NCBI GenBank assembly: GCA_016792845.1
Contig: JAEUKH010000029.1
Span: 372,001 to 436,000 of the forward strand
From: Myxococcales bacterium
GTDB lineage: Bacteria; Myxococcota_A; Polyangia; Polyangiales; Ga0077539
DNA length: 64,000 bases
Direction: 5' to 3'
Shown here: one piece after another, positions 32,267 through 41,828 of the stretch
Layout of the letters: the number at the start of each line of letters is the position of its first letter
Numbering within the stretch: the stretch's first letter is position 1
Translations under genes and position numbers: made by a program
Notes under the pieces: model-generated
Told to the model about the DNA's origin: nothing
The model's input: the letters and a program-made list of their open reading frames with translations, nothing else
The model's database searches: none

Positions 32267-34888
32267 ATGCAACCCTTTTACGGACTCTTCCACTTCGGCT
32301 TCGACCAGTTTCTGGTCGCGGCACAAGATCAGTATTCGGTCCTCGGTTGGATCGTCTTGCTGCCTCTCTTGGGCGCCATCATCAATGGCATCTGGGGCAA
32401 GCAGATCGGTCGCCAGGGCGTTCACATCGCAGCGATCAGCGCGGTAGGCACCTCGTTTCTGCTCTCGATCCTCGCGTTCGTGGCGCTGTTGAAGTCGGGC
32501 CATCACGCGGGCGGCGAGGCGGCCGAGGGGGCCGAACATGTGCGCCGCGCGCTGAGCTTCGTGCCGCGATTGGGCGACCAGCCGTGGGAGTGGTTCGCCG
32601 CTCCGACGGGCCCAGCGACGAGCGAGATGCTCAAGGTGCGCTACGTCGTCGACCCGCTCTCGGGCGTGATGCTCTTGGTGGTGACCGGCGTCGGCACGCT
32701 GATTCACATCTACTCTGCCGGGTACATGTCACACGACAAGAGCTACGCGCGCTTCTTCGCGTACCTCAACCTGTTCGTGTTTGCGATGTTGAACCTCATC
32801 CTGGGCGACAGCCTCGTGCTGATGTTCCTCGGGTGGGAGGGTGTCGGCCTCGCGTCGTACCTTCTGATCGGGTTCTGGTTTGAGCGGTCAGACTATGCCT
32901 TTGCGGGTCGCAAGGCCTTCATCGTCAACCGCATCGGCGACGCCGGCCTCCTCATGGGCATGGCGATCCTCGCGTGGAAGGGCGGCAGCTATCAGTTTGA
33001 GACCCTCCGCGAGCACGTCGAGGGCAGCGCGACCTTCTTCGGCGCGTTGACCTCGCACACCGAGCTCGGTCAGTTTCTCGCTGACGCCCTGCCCGGCGTG
33101 AACAACATCGCCTGGCTCTCGGCCTTTCTCGCGAAGATCAACCCCACCTGGGGCGGTCTCGCCTGCCTTCTGCTCTTTGTGGGCTGTTGCGGCAAGAGCG
33201 CCCAGCTGCCGTTGTTTGTCTGGCTCCCTGACGCGATGGCGGGCCCCACGCCGGTGTCGGCGCTCATCCACGCCGCGACGATGGTGACCGCGGGCATCTA
33301 CCTGCTCTGCCGTCTCTCGTTCTTGTATGTTCACTTCACCACGGTGTTGAACATCATCGCCCTGGTGGGTGCGGCGACGGCGCTCTTCGCGGCCTCGATC
33401 GCGGTGGTGCAGACCGAGCTCAAAAAGGTGCTGGCCTACTCAACGGTCTCGCAGCTCGGGTTCATGTTCATGGGCTGCGGCGTGGGCGCCTTCACGGCGG
33501 GCTTCTTCCACGTCTTTACGCACGCGTTCTTCAAGGCCTGCATGTTCCTCGGGGCAGGGGCGGTGATGCATGCTTGCGGCGATCGCCAAGACATCACCAA
33601 GCTCGGCGGCCTCGGCAAGTACCTCCGCGGCACCTTCTTGACCTTCGGGGTCTCGACCGCTGCGATCATCGGCACCCCGCTGACCTCAGGGTTCTTCTCA
33701 AAAGATGAGATCTTGTGGCGCGCGCTGGCCAACCCCTTCTCACCCGGCGTGGGCAAGGTGGTCTACTTCATGGGCGTCGCCGCGGCGCTGATGACCTCGT
33801 TCTACATGTGCCGCCTCTTCATCCTCACCTTCTTGGGTGAGGGGCCGAAGTACCTCGCGGAGCTGGCCGCCGACGGCCCCGCGCACGGCCACGACGATCA
33901 CAACCACGATCATCACGGCCACGATGATCACGGCCATGACGCCCACGGCCATGACGCCCACGGCGACGACGACCACGGTCACGGGCACCACGATCCGAGC
34001 GCGCCGCCGTCAGAGCACGGCATTGACATGAAGCTCATGGTGGCGCCCTTGTTCGTGCTCGCGGCGCTTGCGCTTTTGGCTGGTTTTCTCGGTCTCCCGC
34101 ACGCGTGGACGCACCGCGAGGGCATCCTCCCGCTCTTCCTCGAAGGCACCGTCTCTGACGTGTTCGAGGGGCGCTCGGCCGAGGTCATCGAGCACGCGCA
34201 CAAGCTCGAGTGGCCGGCCATGGCGGGCGGCTTCGTCTCGTGGATCGCGGGCCTCGGGCTCGCATACTGGGTCTACGTGCTCCAGAAGGGCGAGCCTGCT
34301 GAGAACGCGGCCCGTTCGGCCTCGGGGCTCTACGACCTCCTCGTCGCCAAGTGGAAGGTTGACGAGCTCTACGACGCTGTGGTGGTCCGCCCTCTCAAGG
34401 GCCTGGCGGCCTTCATTGCGGGCTTCGACAAGTTTGTCATCGACGGCATCGTGAACCTCCTCGGGGCCATCGCGATGGCCTTCGGGCGCATCCTCAAGCC
34501 CCTCCAGACGGGCGCGATTCAGGTCTACGGCGCCGCGATCGGTGTGGGGGCCTTGGCCCTCGTCGCGTGGATGACCCTCTTCCCCAATGCGAGCCTCACG
34601 GCCGAGCCCAGCGCTGCGGGCACGGTGATCGAAGTGAGCGGCGGGCCTGGGTACCAATACCGCTGGGCCTTTTACGAACCCACCGTCACCCGTGGCGCCG
34701 CGGTCGAGTATGTCTGCACCCGCCCCGCGGCGCAGACGGCCCTTCGCGCGGTGACCGCGGCGGCCTCGAACGAGACCCGTCGCACCGAAACCATCAACAG
34801 CCCGCGCTGCGCCGTGGTCGAGGCGACCAACGCCTTCGGCTCCACGACGCTCGCGCGAACGCTCCTCCTGCCCGCTCAGCCGCGGTGA
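32267..34888 (+). CDS. nuoL: NADH-quinone oxidoreductase subunit L with His-rich loop and C-terminal extension
   Basis: 873 residues against about 610-700 for typical NuoL. The proton-pumping core is clear (LMFLGWEGVGLASYLLIGFW, LPLFVWLPDAMAGPTPVSALIHAATMVTAG, the Lys and His residues of the channel). A His/Asp-rich cytoplasm- or periplasm-facing loop lies at about residues 535-575 with repeated H-G-H-D units. The long lateral helix region follows. The last ~95 residues (from about 778) after the final hydrophobic helix look like a beta-sandwich or Ig-like domain with two Cys, not part of ordinary NuoL. Start ATG 32267; 13 bp before nuoM. Confidence 0.93.
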   Translation: MQPFYGLFHFGFDQFLVAAQDQYSVLGWIVLLPLLGAIINGIWGKQIGRQGVHIAAISAVGTSFLLSILAFVALLKSGHHAGGEAAEGAEHVRRALSFVPRLGDQPWEWFAAPTGPATSEMLKVRYVVDPLSGVMLLVVTGVGTLIHIYSAGYMSHDKSYARFFAYLNLFVFAMLNLILGDSLVLMFLGWEGVGLASYLLIGFWFERSDYAFAGRKAFIVNRIGDAGLLMGMAILAWKGGSYQFETLREHVEGSATFFGALTSHTELGQFLADALPGVNNIAWLSAFLAKINPTWGGLACLLLFVGCCGKSAQLPLFVWLPDAMAGPTPVSALIHAATMVTAGIYLLCRLSFLYVHFTTVLNIIALVGAATALFAASIAVVQTELKKVLAYSTVSQLGFMFMGCGVGAFTAGFFHVFTHAFFKACMFLGAGAVMHACGDRQDITKLGGLGKYLRGTFLTFGVSTAAIIGTPLTSGFFSKDEILWRALANPFSPGVGKVVYFMGVAAALMTSFYMCRLFILTFLGEGPKYLAELAADGPAHGHDDHNHDHHGHDDHGHDAHGHDAHGDDDHGHGHHDPSAPPSEHGIDMKLMVAPLFVLAALALLAGFLGLPHAWTHREGILPLFLEGTVSDVFEGRSAEVIEHAHKLEWPAMAGGFVSWIAGLGLAYWVYVLQKGEPAENAARSASGLYDLLVAKWKVDELYDAVVVRPLKGLAAFIAGFDKFVIDGIVNLLGAIAMAFGRILKPLQTGAIQVYGAAIGVGALALVAWMTLFPNASLTAEPSAAGTVIEVSGGPGYQYRWAFYEPTVTRGAAVEYVCTRPAAQTALRAVTAAASNETRRTETINSPRCAVVEATNAFGSTTLARTLLLPAQPR
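33880..33990 (+). repeat. His/Asp-rich degenerate repeat inside nuoL
   Basis: A run of CACGGCCATGACGCC-like units encodes about 40 residues of His, Asp and Gly. The repeats are imperfect but several are exact over 15 bp. This is the likely source of the loop's length. Confidence 0.7.
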
Positions 34889-34901
34889 CAAAGGGTCGAA
34901 C

Positions 34902-36611
34902 GTGAATACCGGTCGTCATCTCTTGTCGGTGCTTGTGTGGCTCCCCGCGTTGGCGGGCCTCCTGGCGCTGTTTCTTCCGCGGCAGTCGCCGAAGCTGCTT
35001 CGAGCCTATGGTGTGGCAGCCTCGCTGTTCATCTTCGGGCAGTCGCTGCAACTCTTGAATGGTACGGGCGAAGCGGGGGCCGCGAGCGGCTTCCGTCTGG
35101 TCGAGAACGTCGAGTGGATCCCCTCTCTCGGCATTCGGTATCACCTGGCCGTCGACGGCATCTCGCTCTGGCTGGTGCTGCTCACCACCTTCCTCACGCC
35201 CATCACGCTGTATGTCTCGTTCGGCGCGATCCGCAATCGCCAGAAGGAGTTCATCGCCGCGATGCTCATCCTTGAGGCGGCGATGATCGGGTGCTTCTTC
35301 GCCCTCGACATGTTCTTGTTCTACGTCTTCTACGAGATGACGCTGGTGCCGATGTTTCTCATCATCGGCGTCTTCGGCGGCAAGAACAGCGTCTACGCAG
35401 CGGTGAAGTTCTTCCTCTACACCTTCCTCGGGTCGGTGTTCATGCTGCTGGCGATCTTGTACATGGTGATGCAGTACAAGACCCTCACGGGGCATTACAG
35501 CTTCGGCTACCTCGACCTGATGCGCCTCGGCTTCCCGATCGGCACCGAGCGCATTCTCTTCGCGGCGTTCACCATCGCCTTCGCGGTGAAGGTGCCGATG
35601 TGGCCGGTGCACACCTGGTTGCCCGACGCGCACACCGAGGCCCCGACGGGCGGCTCGATGATCCTCGCGGCGATCATGTTGAAGCTCGGCACCTACGGCA
35701 TTCTGCGCTTCAGCCTCGGGCTCTTCCCCCTCGCGGCCCACTGGATCGGGCCGACCATCGCGCTCCTCGCGGTGGTAGGCATCGTGTACGGGGCCCTCGC
35801 GGCGTGGCGTCAGTATGACTTCAAGCGCCTCGTGGCCTACTCGTCGGTGAGCCACCTCGGGTTCGTGATGCTCGGCCTCATCGGCCGCACCGACTCCAGC
35901 GTCTCAGGGGCGATGCTCCAGATGATCAACCACGGCATCTCGACCGGGGCGCTCTTCCTCCTGGTGGGGGTGATCTACGACCGTCGGCACACCCGCGACG
36001 TGGCTGAGTTCGGCGGCCTCGCGAAGATCATGCCCTGGTACGCGACGGTCTTTGTGGCCGTCACCATGAGCTCGATCGGTCTGCCGGGCACCAACGGCTT
36101 CATCGGCGAGTTTCTGGTCATCACCGGGAGCTTCTCGTCGTCGCTCTTGCGCTGGTCGTACCGCTGCTCAAGCGGCGGCGACTGCGACCTCGCGCAGATC
36201 GGGCCGCTGTTCTCGCTCATCGCCGCGACGGGGGTGATCCTCGGCGCGATCTACATGCTCGACGTGGTGCAGAAGGTCTTCTTCGGCCCCGCGACGAACC
36301 CGAAGAACGATCACCTCCCGGATCTCAATCGCCGAGAGTGGGCCGGCCTCGCGCCGCTGCTCTTCATGATCTTCGCGATGGGTCTCTTCCCGAACTACTT
36401 CCGCAGCCGCATGGACCCCACCGTGCACGACTTCTTGGTGGTCTACAACGCCAAGATGGACGCCCTCCGTGACCCCGGCGGGGCTCGCACCCGCGCGGTG
36501 ATGCTCGAAGAAGCGGTGATTCGTGCGCCGAGCGCTGCGGCACCGGCTGCGGCCGAGCCCCACGCGGCCCTTCCTCTTCGTCGCGAGGCTCTCCTCGCCC
36601 AGGGAGACTGA
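34902..36611 (+). CDS. nuoM: NADH-quinone oxidoreductase subunit M
   Basis: 569 residues, antiporter-like membrane subunit. Conserved parts include the Glu-bearing FYVFYEMTLVPMFLIIG, VPMWPVHTWLPDAHTEAPTGGS with its buried Lys/His residues, and SSVSHLGFVMLGL. The C-terminal ~50 residues are Ala-rich and Pro-rich with little conservation (AAAPAAAEPHAALP). GTG at 34902 lies after AAAGGGTCGAAC, a modest ribosome site. Just before nuoN. Confidence 0.94.
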   Translation: MNTGRHLLSVLVWLPALAGLLALFLPRQSPKLLRAYGVAASLFIFGQSLQLLNGTGEAGAASGFRLVENVEWIPSLGIRYHLAVDGISLWLVLLTTFLTPITLYVSFGAIRNRQKEFIAAMLILEAAMIGCFFALDMFLFYVFYEMTLVPMFLIIGVFGGKNSVYAAVKFFLYTFLGSVFMLLAILYMVMQYKTLTGHYSFGYLDLMRLGFPIGTERILFAAFTIAFAVKVPMWPVHTWLPDAHTEAPTGGSMILAAIMLKLGTYGILRFSLGLFPLAAHWIGPTIALLAVVGIVYGALAAWRQYDFKRLVAYSSVSHLGFVMLGLIGRTDSSVSGAMLQMINHGISTGALFLLVGVIYDRRHTRDVAEFGGLAKIMPWYATVFVAVTMSSIGLPGTNGFIGEFLVITGSFSSSLLRWSYRCSSGGDCDLAQIGPLFSLIAATGVILGAIYMLDVVQKVFFGPATNPKNDHLPDLNRREWAGLAPLLFMIFAMGLFPNYFRSRMDPTVHDFLVVYNAKMDALRDPGGARTRAVMLEEAVIRAPSAAAPAAAEPHAALPLRREALLAQGD

Positions 36612-36614
36612 GTC

Positions 36615-38207
36615 GTGACCCTGATGCTTCTTCTGTCTCCGATTCTCGTGCTCGCGGTGGGCGGTCTCATCGTGATGCTCATCGACGCCTTCCAAGAGCA
36701 AGAGGGCGGGCTCGCGATGCCCACGGCGCTCTTGCACTTCGTCGCAGCCGCGGCGGCCCTCGCGCTCTGGCAGCGCGGCGTGCCGAGCGACGCCGGCTCG
36801 CTCGTCCATGGCTGGCTCGCCATCGACAAGACCACGCTGTTTCTCCAGGCGACCATCGCCTTGGGCGGGGCCTTCGCGTCGCTCCTGGCGGGCGGGTATC
36901 TCGCCGAGCACAAGCTCGACCGCGGAGAGTACTACCCCCTCATTGCCTTCAGCACCGCGGGGGCCGGCCTCTTGGTGGCCGCCAACGACATGCTGATGGT
37001 CTTCGTGGCGCTCGAAACGATGAGCCTCGGGGTCTACGCGATGACGGGCTTTCGGCGCACCTCGGCCCGCTCGGCCGAAGCCGCGCTGAAGTACTTTCTG
37101 CTCGGCTCCTTTGCGGCGGCGCTGCTCTTGATGGGGGCGGCCCTTCTCTACACGGTGACGGGTCACACTGACTTTCCGGGCATCGCGGCGGCGCTTCAGG
37201 CGCCGTCACCGGCCTCAGGGGCGGCGGCCGATGACGCCAACGCGGCGGTGCTCGCGGCGCAGTTCGCGATCAAGCTCAAGATCAGCATCTTCGCGATGCT
37301 CCTGGTGCTCGTCGCGATGGCCTTCAAAGTCGGCGCCGTGCCCTTCCACATGTGGACGCCCGACGCCTACGAGGGCGCCCCCACGAGCACGACGGCGTAC
37401 ATGAGCGTGGTCGTGAAGGCCGCCGCCTTCGGCGCGCTCCTGCGCGTCTTTCTCACGGTCTTCGGCGACGCCGCGAACGCCTCGATCTCGGGCGGCTGGC
37501 CGGCGGTTCTCTCGGTGCTCGCGGTGCTCACCATGAGCGTCGGCAACCTCGTGGCGCTCACCCAGACCAGCGTGAAGCGCATGCTCGCGTACAGCTCGGT
37601 GGCGCACGCGGGCTACCTCCTCCTCGGGGTCGTGGCGGCGCCGCACGCGACCGCGGGCATCGCGGCGAAGTCGTCGGTGCTGTTCTACCTCCTCGGGTAT
37701 ACGGTCTCGAACGCGGGCGCGATGGGGGCCTTGATCCTCGCGGGCCGCCGCGGGGCCGAGACGGTCTCGTACGACGACCTCGCGGGTTATGCCCGTCGCC
37801 ACCCGGCCGCGGGTTTCGCCCTCACGCTCTTCCTGCTCTCGCTCACGGGCGTGCCGCCGACGGTCGGGTTCTTCGGCAAGTTCTACATCATCCGCGCGAC
37901 CCTCGACGCGGGTTACACCAACCTCGCCATCATCGCGCTCATCAACAGCGCCGTGAGCGCCTACTACTACCTCGGCGTCTTGGTGAAGATGTACATGCGC
38001 GAGCCCGCGCCCGGCGCGACCCGCGCGGCCCCGATGAAGTCGTTCTACGTGGTCTTCTCGCTCATCGTGGCGGGCGTCTTGGTCGTCTGGATGGGCCTCA
38101 TGCCCGAGCGCTGGCTCTCGCTCGCCGCCGAGGCCTCGGGCGCGCGCCCCGCCGCTGCGGCGCCTGCCGAGGGTGCCAACAACGGTGGCGCCCCGACGCC
38201 CCTCTGA
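36615..38207 (+). CDS. nuoN: NADH-quinone oxidoreductase subunit N
   Basis: 530 residues, the third antiporter-like subunit. FVALETMSLGVYAMTGFRRT, FKVGAVPFHMWTPDAYEGAPT and AYSSVAHAGYLLLGV are typical and carry the conserved Glu, Lys and His. A short Ala-rich insertion (SPASGAAADDANAA, residues ~197-210) separates two helices. GTG 36615 follows AGGGAGA. Last gene of the cluster, followed at 38221 by a terminator. Confidence 0.94.
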   Translation: MTLMLLLSPILVLAVGGLIVMLIDAFQEQEGGLAMPTALLHFVAAAAALALWQRGVPSDAGSLVHGWLAIDKTTLFLQATIALGGAFASLLAGGYLAEHKLDRGEYYPLIAFSTAGAGLLVAANDMLMVFVALETMSLGVYAMTGFRRTSARSAEAALKYFLLGSFAAALLLMGAALLYTVTGHTDFPGIAAALQAPSPASGAAADDANAAVLAAQFAIKLKISIFAMLLVLVAMAFKVGAVPFHMWTPDAYEGAPTSTTAYMSVVVKAAAFGALLRVFLTVFGDAANASISGGWPAVLSVLAVLTMSVGNLVALTQTSVKRMLAYSSVAHAGYLLLGVVAAPHATAGIAAKSSVLFYLLGYTVSNAGAMGALILAGRRGAETVSYDDLAGYARRHPAAGFALTLFLLSLTGVPPTVGFFGKFYIIRATLDAGYTNLAIIALINSAVSAYYYLGVLVKMYMREPAPGATRAAPMKSFYVVFSLIVAGVLVVWMGLMPERWLSLAAEASGARPAAAAPAEGANNGGAPTPL

Positions 38208-38220
38208 ACACCTCCCGCAT

Positions 38221-38255
38221 GGGCCTCTCGGGTCATGAGAGGCCCCGTTCTTCTC
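38221..38255 (+). terminator. Intrinsic terminator of nuo cluster
   Basis: A perfect 9-bp stem, GGGCCTCTC at 38221-38229 with GAGAGGCCC at 38237-38245, a 7-base loop, then CGTTCTTCTC. It lies 14 bp after the nuoN stop. Confidence 0.75.
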
Positions 38256-38329
38256 ACCTTTGTGTCGTCTCAGCCCTCGCGCGACCCGCGCATCGGGGTT
38301 GGCACGACTTGTGTTGAAAGTCTCGAATC

Positions 38330-39220
38330 ATGAAGCACCCTTCGCGAGTGGTGTGGGCTTCGGTGACCGCCGTTCTGGTCGCTGTGGCGTGCAAAAATGC
38401 GTCGACGCCCCGAGAGCCCGTGGCGGTCAACCTGCCAACGCCGGTGGCGGCCGACAGCGGCGCGGCCCCGCCGACTCAGGCGCCGCGCGACCGCGCCGAC
38501 GCGGCCTTTCTGCCCACGGGCATCATCGAGGGGACGATCCGGTTGAACGGCCCGCTCCCGCCTCCGCGGCCGGTGCCCCTCGACGCCGAGTGGGCGCGCC
38601 GTCAGGGCTGCGCCGAGGCGGCCCGCGGGGTGTATGCCAACGCCTTTCCGATCACGGCGCCCGGGCCTTTGCCGTGGGCGGTGGTGCTGGTCAACGTGCC
38701 CCGCGAGCACAACGTGCGTACGCCCGCGCCGCGCAACCGCGTGGCCACCTGGCGCGACTGCTCGATCACCCCGCCGGTCTTGTTGATGAGCCTCAACGAC
38801 CGGCTCACGCTTCACGCCGAGACCGACCAGCATCACCTCGTGAAGGTCGACGGCATGGGCTCGACCATCGCTCAGATGCTCAACCGCAATGAAGATCAAG
38901 AGAAGCCGATCTTGCGGCCGGGGCGCTACATCCTACACTCGGTCAACTACCCCAACTGGATGCAGTCGCCGCTCATCGTGACGCCCAATGTGCTCTACGA
39001 TCAGTCGAACACCGAGGGGCGCTATCGCATCGTGGGCGTGCCCGCGGGGGAGGCCACGGTGCACGCGTGGTACCCCAACGCGCGCGACACCCAGGCGACG
39101 GTGACGGTGCGGGCGGGCGAGGTCACCACCCAAGATTTCGTGCTCAACCCCGTGCCGACGCAAGAGATCGTGCCGCTCCAGCCGCCGGTCGCGGCCGACG
39201 CGGGGCCGGCGATCCCGTAG
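38330..39220 (+). CDS. Lipoprotein with carboxypeptidase-regulatory-like fold
   Basis: 296 residues. Signal peptide ends in lipobox VAVAC. A Pro/Ala linker (~25-60) precedes a domain starting GIIEGTIRLNGPLPP with later WAVVLVNVPREHN, RDCSITPPVLLMSLNDRLTLHAETDQHHLVKVDG and ILHSVNYPNWMQSPLIVTPN. The C-terminal part GRYRIVGVPAGEATVHAWYPN is a carboxypeptidase-regulatory-like beta-sandwich. The HHLVKV and HSVNYPNWM segments recall cupredoxin-like proteins but the copper ligands are not evident. Directly downstream of nuo and its terminator, so it has its own promoter. Exported; function not known. Confidence 0.8.
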   Translation: MKHPSRVVWASVTAVLVAVACKNASTPREPVAVNLPTPVAADSGAAPPTQAPRDRADAAFLPTGIIEGTIRLNGPLPPPRPVPLDAEWARRQGCAEAARGVYANAFPITAPGPLPWAVVLVNVPREHNVRTPAPRNRVATWRDCSITPPVLLMSLNDRLTLHAETDQHHLVKVDGMGSTIAQMLNRNEDQEKPILRPGRYILHSVNYPNWMQSPLIVTPNVLYDQSNTEGRYRIVGVPAGEATVHAWYPNARDTQATVTVRAGEVTTQDFVLNPVPTQEIVPLQPPVAADAGPAIP

Positions 39221-39225
39221 GGGCC

Positions 39226-40047
39226 TTAGCGCTTGAGCCCCGCCGCGCAGCCGCCCGCCATCGACAGCTTGAAGCGCCGCCCCTGGAAGTACGTGTCGAT
39301 CGCGTGGCGGACGTGGGCGAGCACCCCCTCGGGGTCGGTGCTCCCCTCGGCGCACCAACGCCACTCGGCGCGGGCCGCAGCGTGGATCACCGGGTCATCG
39401 AAGAGGTCACGGCTCGAAGCGTACTCCATTGAGAAGCTCCATTGCTCGACGTTGACCTCTGAGAAGCCTTTGCCGAGAAGCTCTTGTTCGAGCATCTCGG
39501 CGGTGGGCAAGGTGGCCACATACTGCTCGACCCGCTCGGTCACCCGGGCGAGGTCAAAATGCAACGCAACCTCTCGAAAGAAGTCGACAACTTCGAGGTA
39601 GCTGCCGCGCAAGGGGAGGGTGCACACGAACTGCCCGCCGCTCTGAAGCACGCGGTGCACCTCTGCGAAGACGCGCTGACGATCGCTGGTGACCCGGTCG
39701 ATGAGGTTGCCGATCACATTGCTGAACACCTCGTCGCCGAAGCGCAGCTCGGTGGGCTCACCTTGCTTGAAGAAGATGCGTCGCCCCAGCTCAACCCCGG
39801 CCCGGGCGCGGGCCAGCTCGAGGTAGCGCGGGTCGGGGTCGAGGGCGATCACCCGGCCGTCGCGGGCGAGGTCGAGCACGGGCACCGAGGGGTACCCCGT
39901 GCGACACACGAGGTCGAGCACGTTGGCCCGCGCGGGCAGCTGCAAGACGCCGATCAGGTGCTCGCCGAAGCGATGCCCGAAACGCGGTACGAAGGCCGCA
40001 TCGTACGCGAGCACGGCCTCGAAGGCGGCATCTTGGTCGGCACCCAT
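39226..40047 (-). CDS. Class I SAM-dependent methyltransferase
   Basis: 273 residues. The AdoMet fold shows motif I as VLDLVCRTGYPSVPVLDLA, in which the usual GxGxG is weakened to CRTGYPS, then VIALDPDPRYLELAR (acidic loop), FSNVIGNLIDRVTSD and LQSGGQFVCTLPLRGS. The C-terminal ~100 residues are helical and carry three Cys. The acceptor is unknown. Convergent with the 38330 gene, separated by 5 bp; ATG 40047 starts the open frame, with AAGGAG-like signal unclear. Confidence 0.8.
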   Translation of the reverse strand: MGADQDAAFEAVLAYDAAFVPRFGHRFGEHLIGVLQLPARANVLDLVCRTGYPSVPVLDLARDGRVIALDPDPRYLELARARAGVELGRRIFFKQGEPTELRFGDEVFSNVIGNLIDRVTSDRQRVFAEVHRVLQSGGQFVCTLPLRGSYLEVVDFFREVALHFDLARVTERVEQYVATLPTAEMLEQELLGKGFSEVNVEQWSFSMEYASSRDLFDDPVIHAAARAEWRWCAEGSTDPEGVLAHVRHAIDTYFQGRRFKLSMAGGCAAGLKR

Positions 40048-40072
40048 GGCAGCGTCACGCCTCTCGCGACGC

Positions 40073-40732
40073 TCAAGACTCTACACGAGAACGCGCGCCG
40101 CCACGAAGATGTTCGAGCGCTTCTTTCACCAGCTCGCCGACGGTGACTTCGCCCGCTTCGAGCTCTTCTTCGCTGTGTACGGCGCGCTTGTCGTTCTTGA
40201 GCTTCTCAAGGTCGCGAATGGCGACGGGGTCGCCGAGCATCGCGAGGGCCTCGACGGCGGCGCCGACCACGTCGCCGTCGGCGTGCTTCAAGAGCCGAAC
40301 GCAGAGCTTGACCCCGCCAGGCTCGCCGATCTCTGCAAGGAGGTACGGCACTTCGCTGAGCGCGGTGGTGGCCTTGCCGTCTTCGATGAGCTTCTCGATG
40401 CCCCGGGCGAGCTCGGCGTACCGAGCGTATCCGAGCTCCAAGAGCGACTCGCCCGCGGCGGCGCGCACCGAGGGCTCTTCATGGTTGAAGACCTTGAGGA
40501 GGAGCTTCACCACCTGCGGGCCGGTCTCGTCGCCGAGGAGCTCGGCCAGACGGATCAACCGCAGCTCGCTCTCGTCGGTGTCGTCGTGCTGGAGGGCCGC
40601 CTCGATGGCCTTGCCCATGGCGTCGACCCGGGCGCTGGCTTCGCCGCCGAGGGCGAAGGTCTGAATGGCCTCGTGGAGCACGCGGTCGGCCTTGAAAATG
40701 GCTTGGAGTTGTTCGTCGGCAGAGGTCGTCAT
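40073..40732 (-). CDS. HEAT-repeat protein
   Basis: 219 residues of alternating paired helices: EELVPYLLAEIGEPGGVKLCVRLLKHADGDVVGAAVEALAMLGD is the clearest block (read in pieces), with SVRAAAGESLLELGYARYAEL before it. HEAT-type repeats usually mediate protein binding or tune enzymes. ATG 40732 is chosen because the frame upstream enters unrelated coding sequence of the opposite strand. Last gene of a short minus run with the methyltransferase (25 bp between). Confidence 0.82.
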   Translation of the reverse strand: MTTSADEQLQAIFKADRVLHEAIQTFALGGEASARVDAMGKAIEAALQHDDTDESELRLIRLAELLGDETGPQVVKLLLKVFNHEEPSVRAAAGESLLELGYARYAELARGIEKLIEDGKATTALSEVPYLLAEIGEPGGVKLCVRLLKHADGDVVGAAVEALAMLGDPVAIRDLEKLKNDKRAVHSEEELEAGEVTVGELVKEALEHLRGGARSRVES

Positions 40733-40933
40733 GGCGAGAGCCCCTCTACCCTCTCGCTCCCGAGGGCGCAATCTCCGAGCAGCGCGGCGCGGGGGGCTGG
40801 CACGGCGCCTCGCCTCGCGGCGTCTCGGCCCTTGGGCGCTCACCGTCCCAGCGGTCACCCGCGCGCTCGGGCGGAATAGCCTCGCGGCGCCGCAACGTTG
40901 ACGCCCGTGTCGATCGCTGTCAGTACCCCCGCG

Positions 40934-41797
40934 ATGCGGCGCCCGTCGACGCTGGCACTTTGCCTCTTTGCCCTCGCGTGGTGGCCCGCCCAGCGGGTCT
41001 TGCGGCGCGCCATCGACCTCAGGCCGTCGCCCAGGGCGGTGCGCGACGTCGCGGTGACGGCCTCTGCGGGGTGCCCGGGGCCGGTGGTGCGGGGGCGCTG
41101 TCTCGGCGCGGCGCGTTGCGGGGTGGGCGAGCTCGAGCTCGACGGGCTCTGCGTCTCGATGGGCACCGTCGACGGGGCGAGCGACAACCCGTTGGCGACG
41201 AACGTCCATGTTGACCGCTTCGGCCGCCGGGTGGTGTACGAGCATCTCGCGCGGAGGCCCGAATTCCCCAGTGATTATCGCAGGTATTTGTACCCCGTCC
41301 CGCCGCACAGCGACGGCACGACGGTGACCAGCGGGTACGATCTCGACCAGCCTGATCACCTCCAGCGCCGCGGTTCGAGCATGAACGCGGTGGGGCACGG
41401 CGGGGTCGACCTCCCGCAGCCCCGCGGCACCCCGGTGCGTGCGATCTCGCTCCGCAACGAGGTCGGCGACCCCGAGGTCGTGTATGTCGGGTGGCTCTTC
41501 GGCAACACCGTGGTCTTGCGCCACGTCGTGCGCGAAGGCGCCTCGCTGCGCACCTATCTCGCCCTCCACGGCCACCTCGACGCGCCCGCGCCGGGCCTCG
41601 CCCGCGGCGCCACGGTGCCCGCCGGGGGGCTCCTCGGCGTGGTGGGCGACTCCGGGGCAGACGGCATCGTCCATCTTCACTACGAGGTCAGGCTCGTGCG
41701 AAGCGGGGTCGACCCTTCGCGCATCGAGGCCTCACGCTTGAACGATCAGAGCGTGAGCGTGCCGTGCGACCCTCGTAACGTGTTGCCCCTGTCTTGA
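40934..41797 (+). CDS. M23-family metallopeptidase (LytM type)
   Basis: 287 residues. A membrane helix or signal at ~5-25 anchors it. The catalytic zinc residues are H155 and D159 in GHGGVDL, H212/H214 in LHGHLD and H247/H249 in HLHYEV, all in the right order. Peptidases of this family cleave peptidoglycan cross-links or act as scaffolds. A Cys-rich N-terminal strand (ASAGCPGPVVRGRCLGAARC) precedes the domain. ATG 40934 gives a normal N-terminus; a TTG at 40898 would add 12 residues. Likely periplasmic, involved in wall remodelling. Confidence 0.87.
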   Translation: MRRPSTLALCLFALAWWPAQRVLRRAIDLRPSPRAVRDVAVTASAGCPGPVVRGRCLGAARCGVGELELDGLCVSMGTVDGASDNPLATNVHVDRFGRRVVYEHLARRPEFPSDYRRYLYPVPPHSDGTTVTSGYDLDQPDHLQRRGSSMNAVGHGGVDLPQPRGTPVRAISLRNEVGDPEVVYVGWLFGNTVVLRHVVREGASLRTYLALHGHLDAPAPGLARGATVPAGGLLGVVGDSGADGIVHLHYEVRLVRSGVDPSRIEASRLNDQSVSVPCDPRNVLPLS

Positions 41798-41828
41798 GTG
41801 CGAGGGCGCGACTGAATCGCCGTTCACT

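Noticed and set aside
40733..41680. Upstream extension of the HEAT-repeat frame on the minus strand
   Set aside because: It overlaps the M23 peptidase coding region antisense and has no protein-like composition. The true start is ATG 40732.
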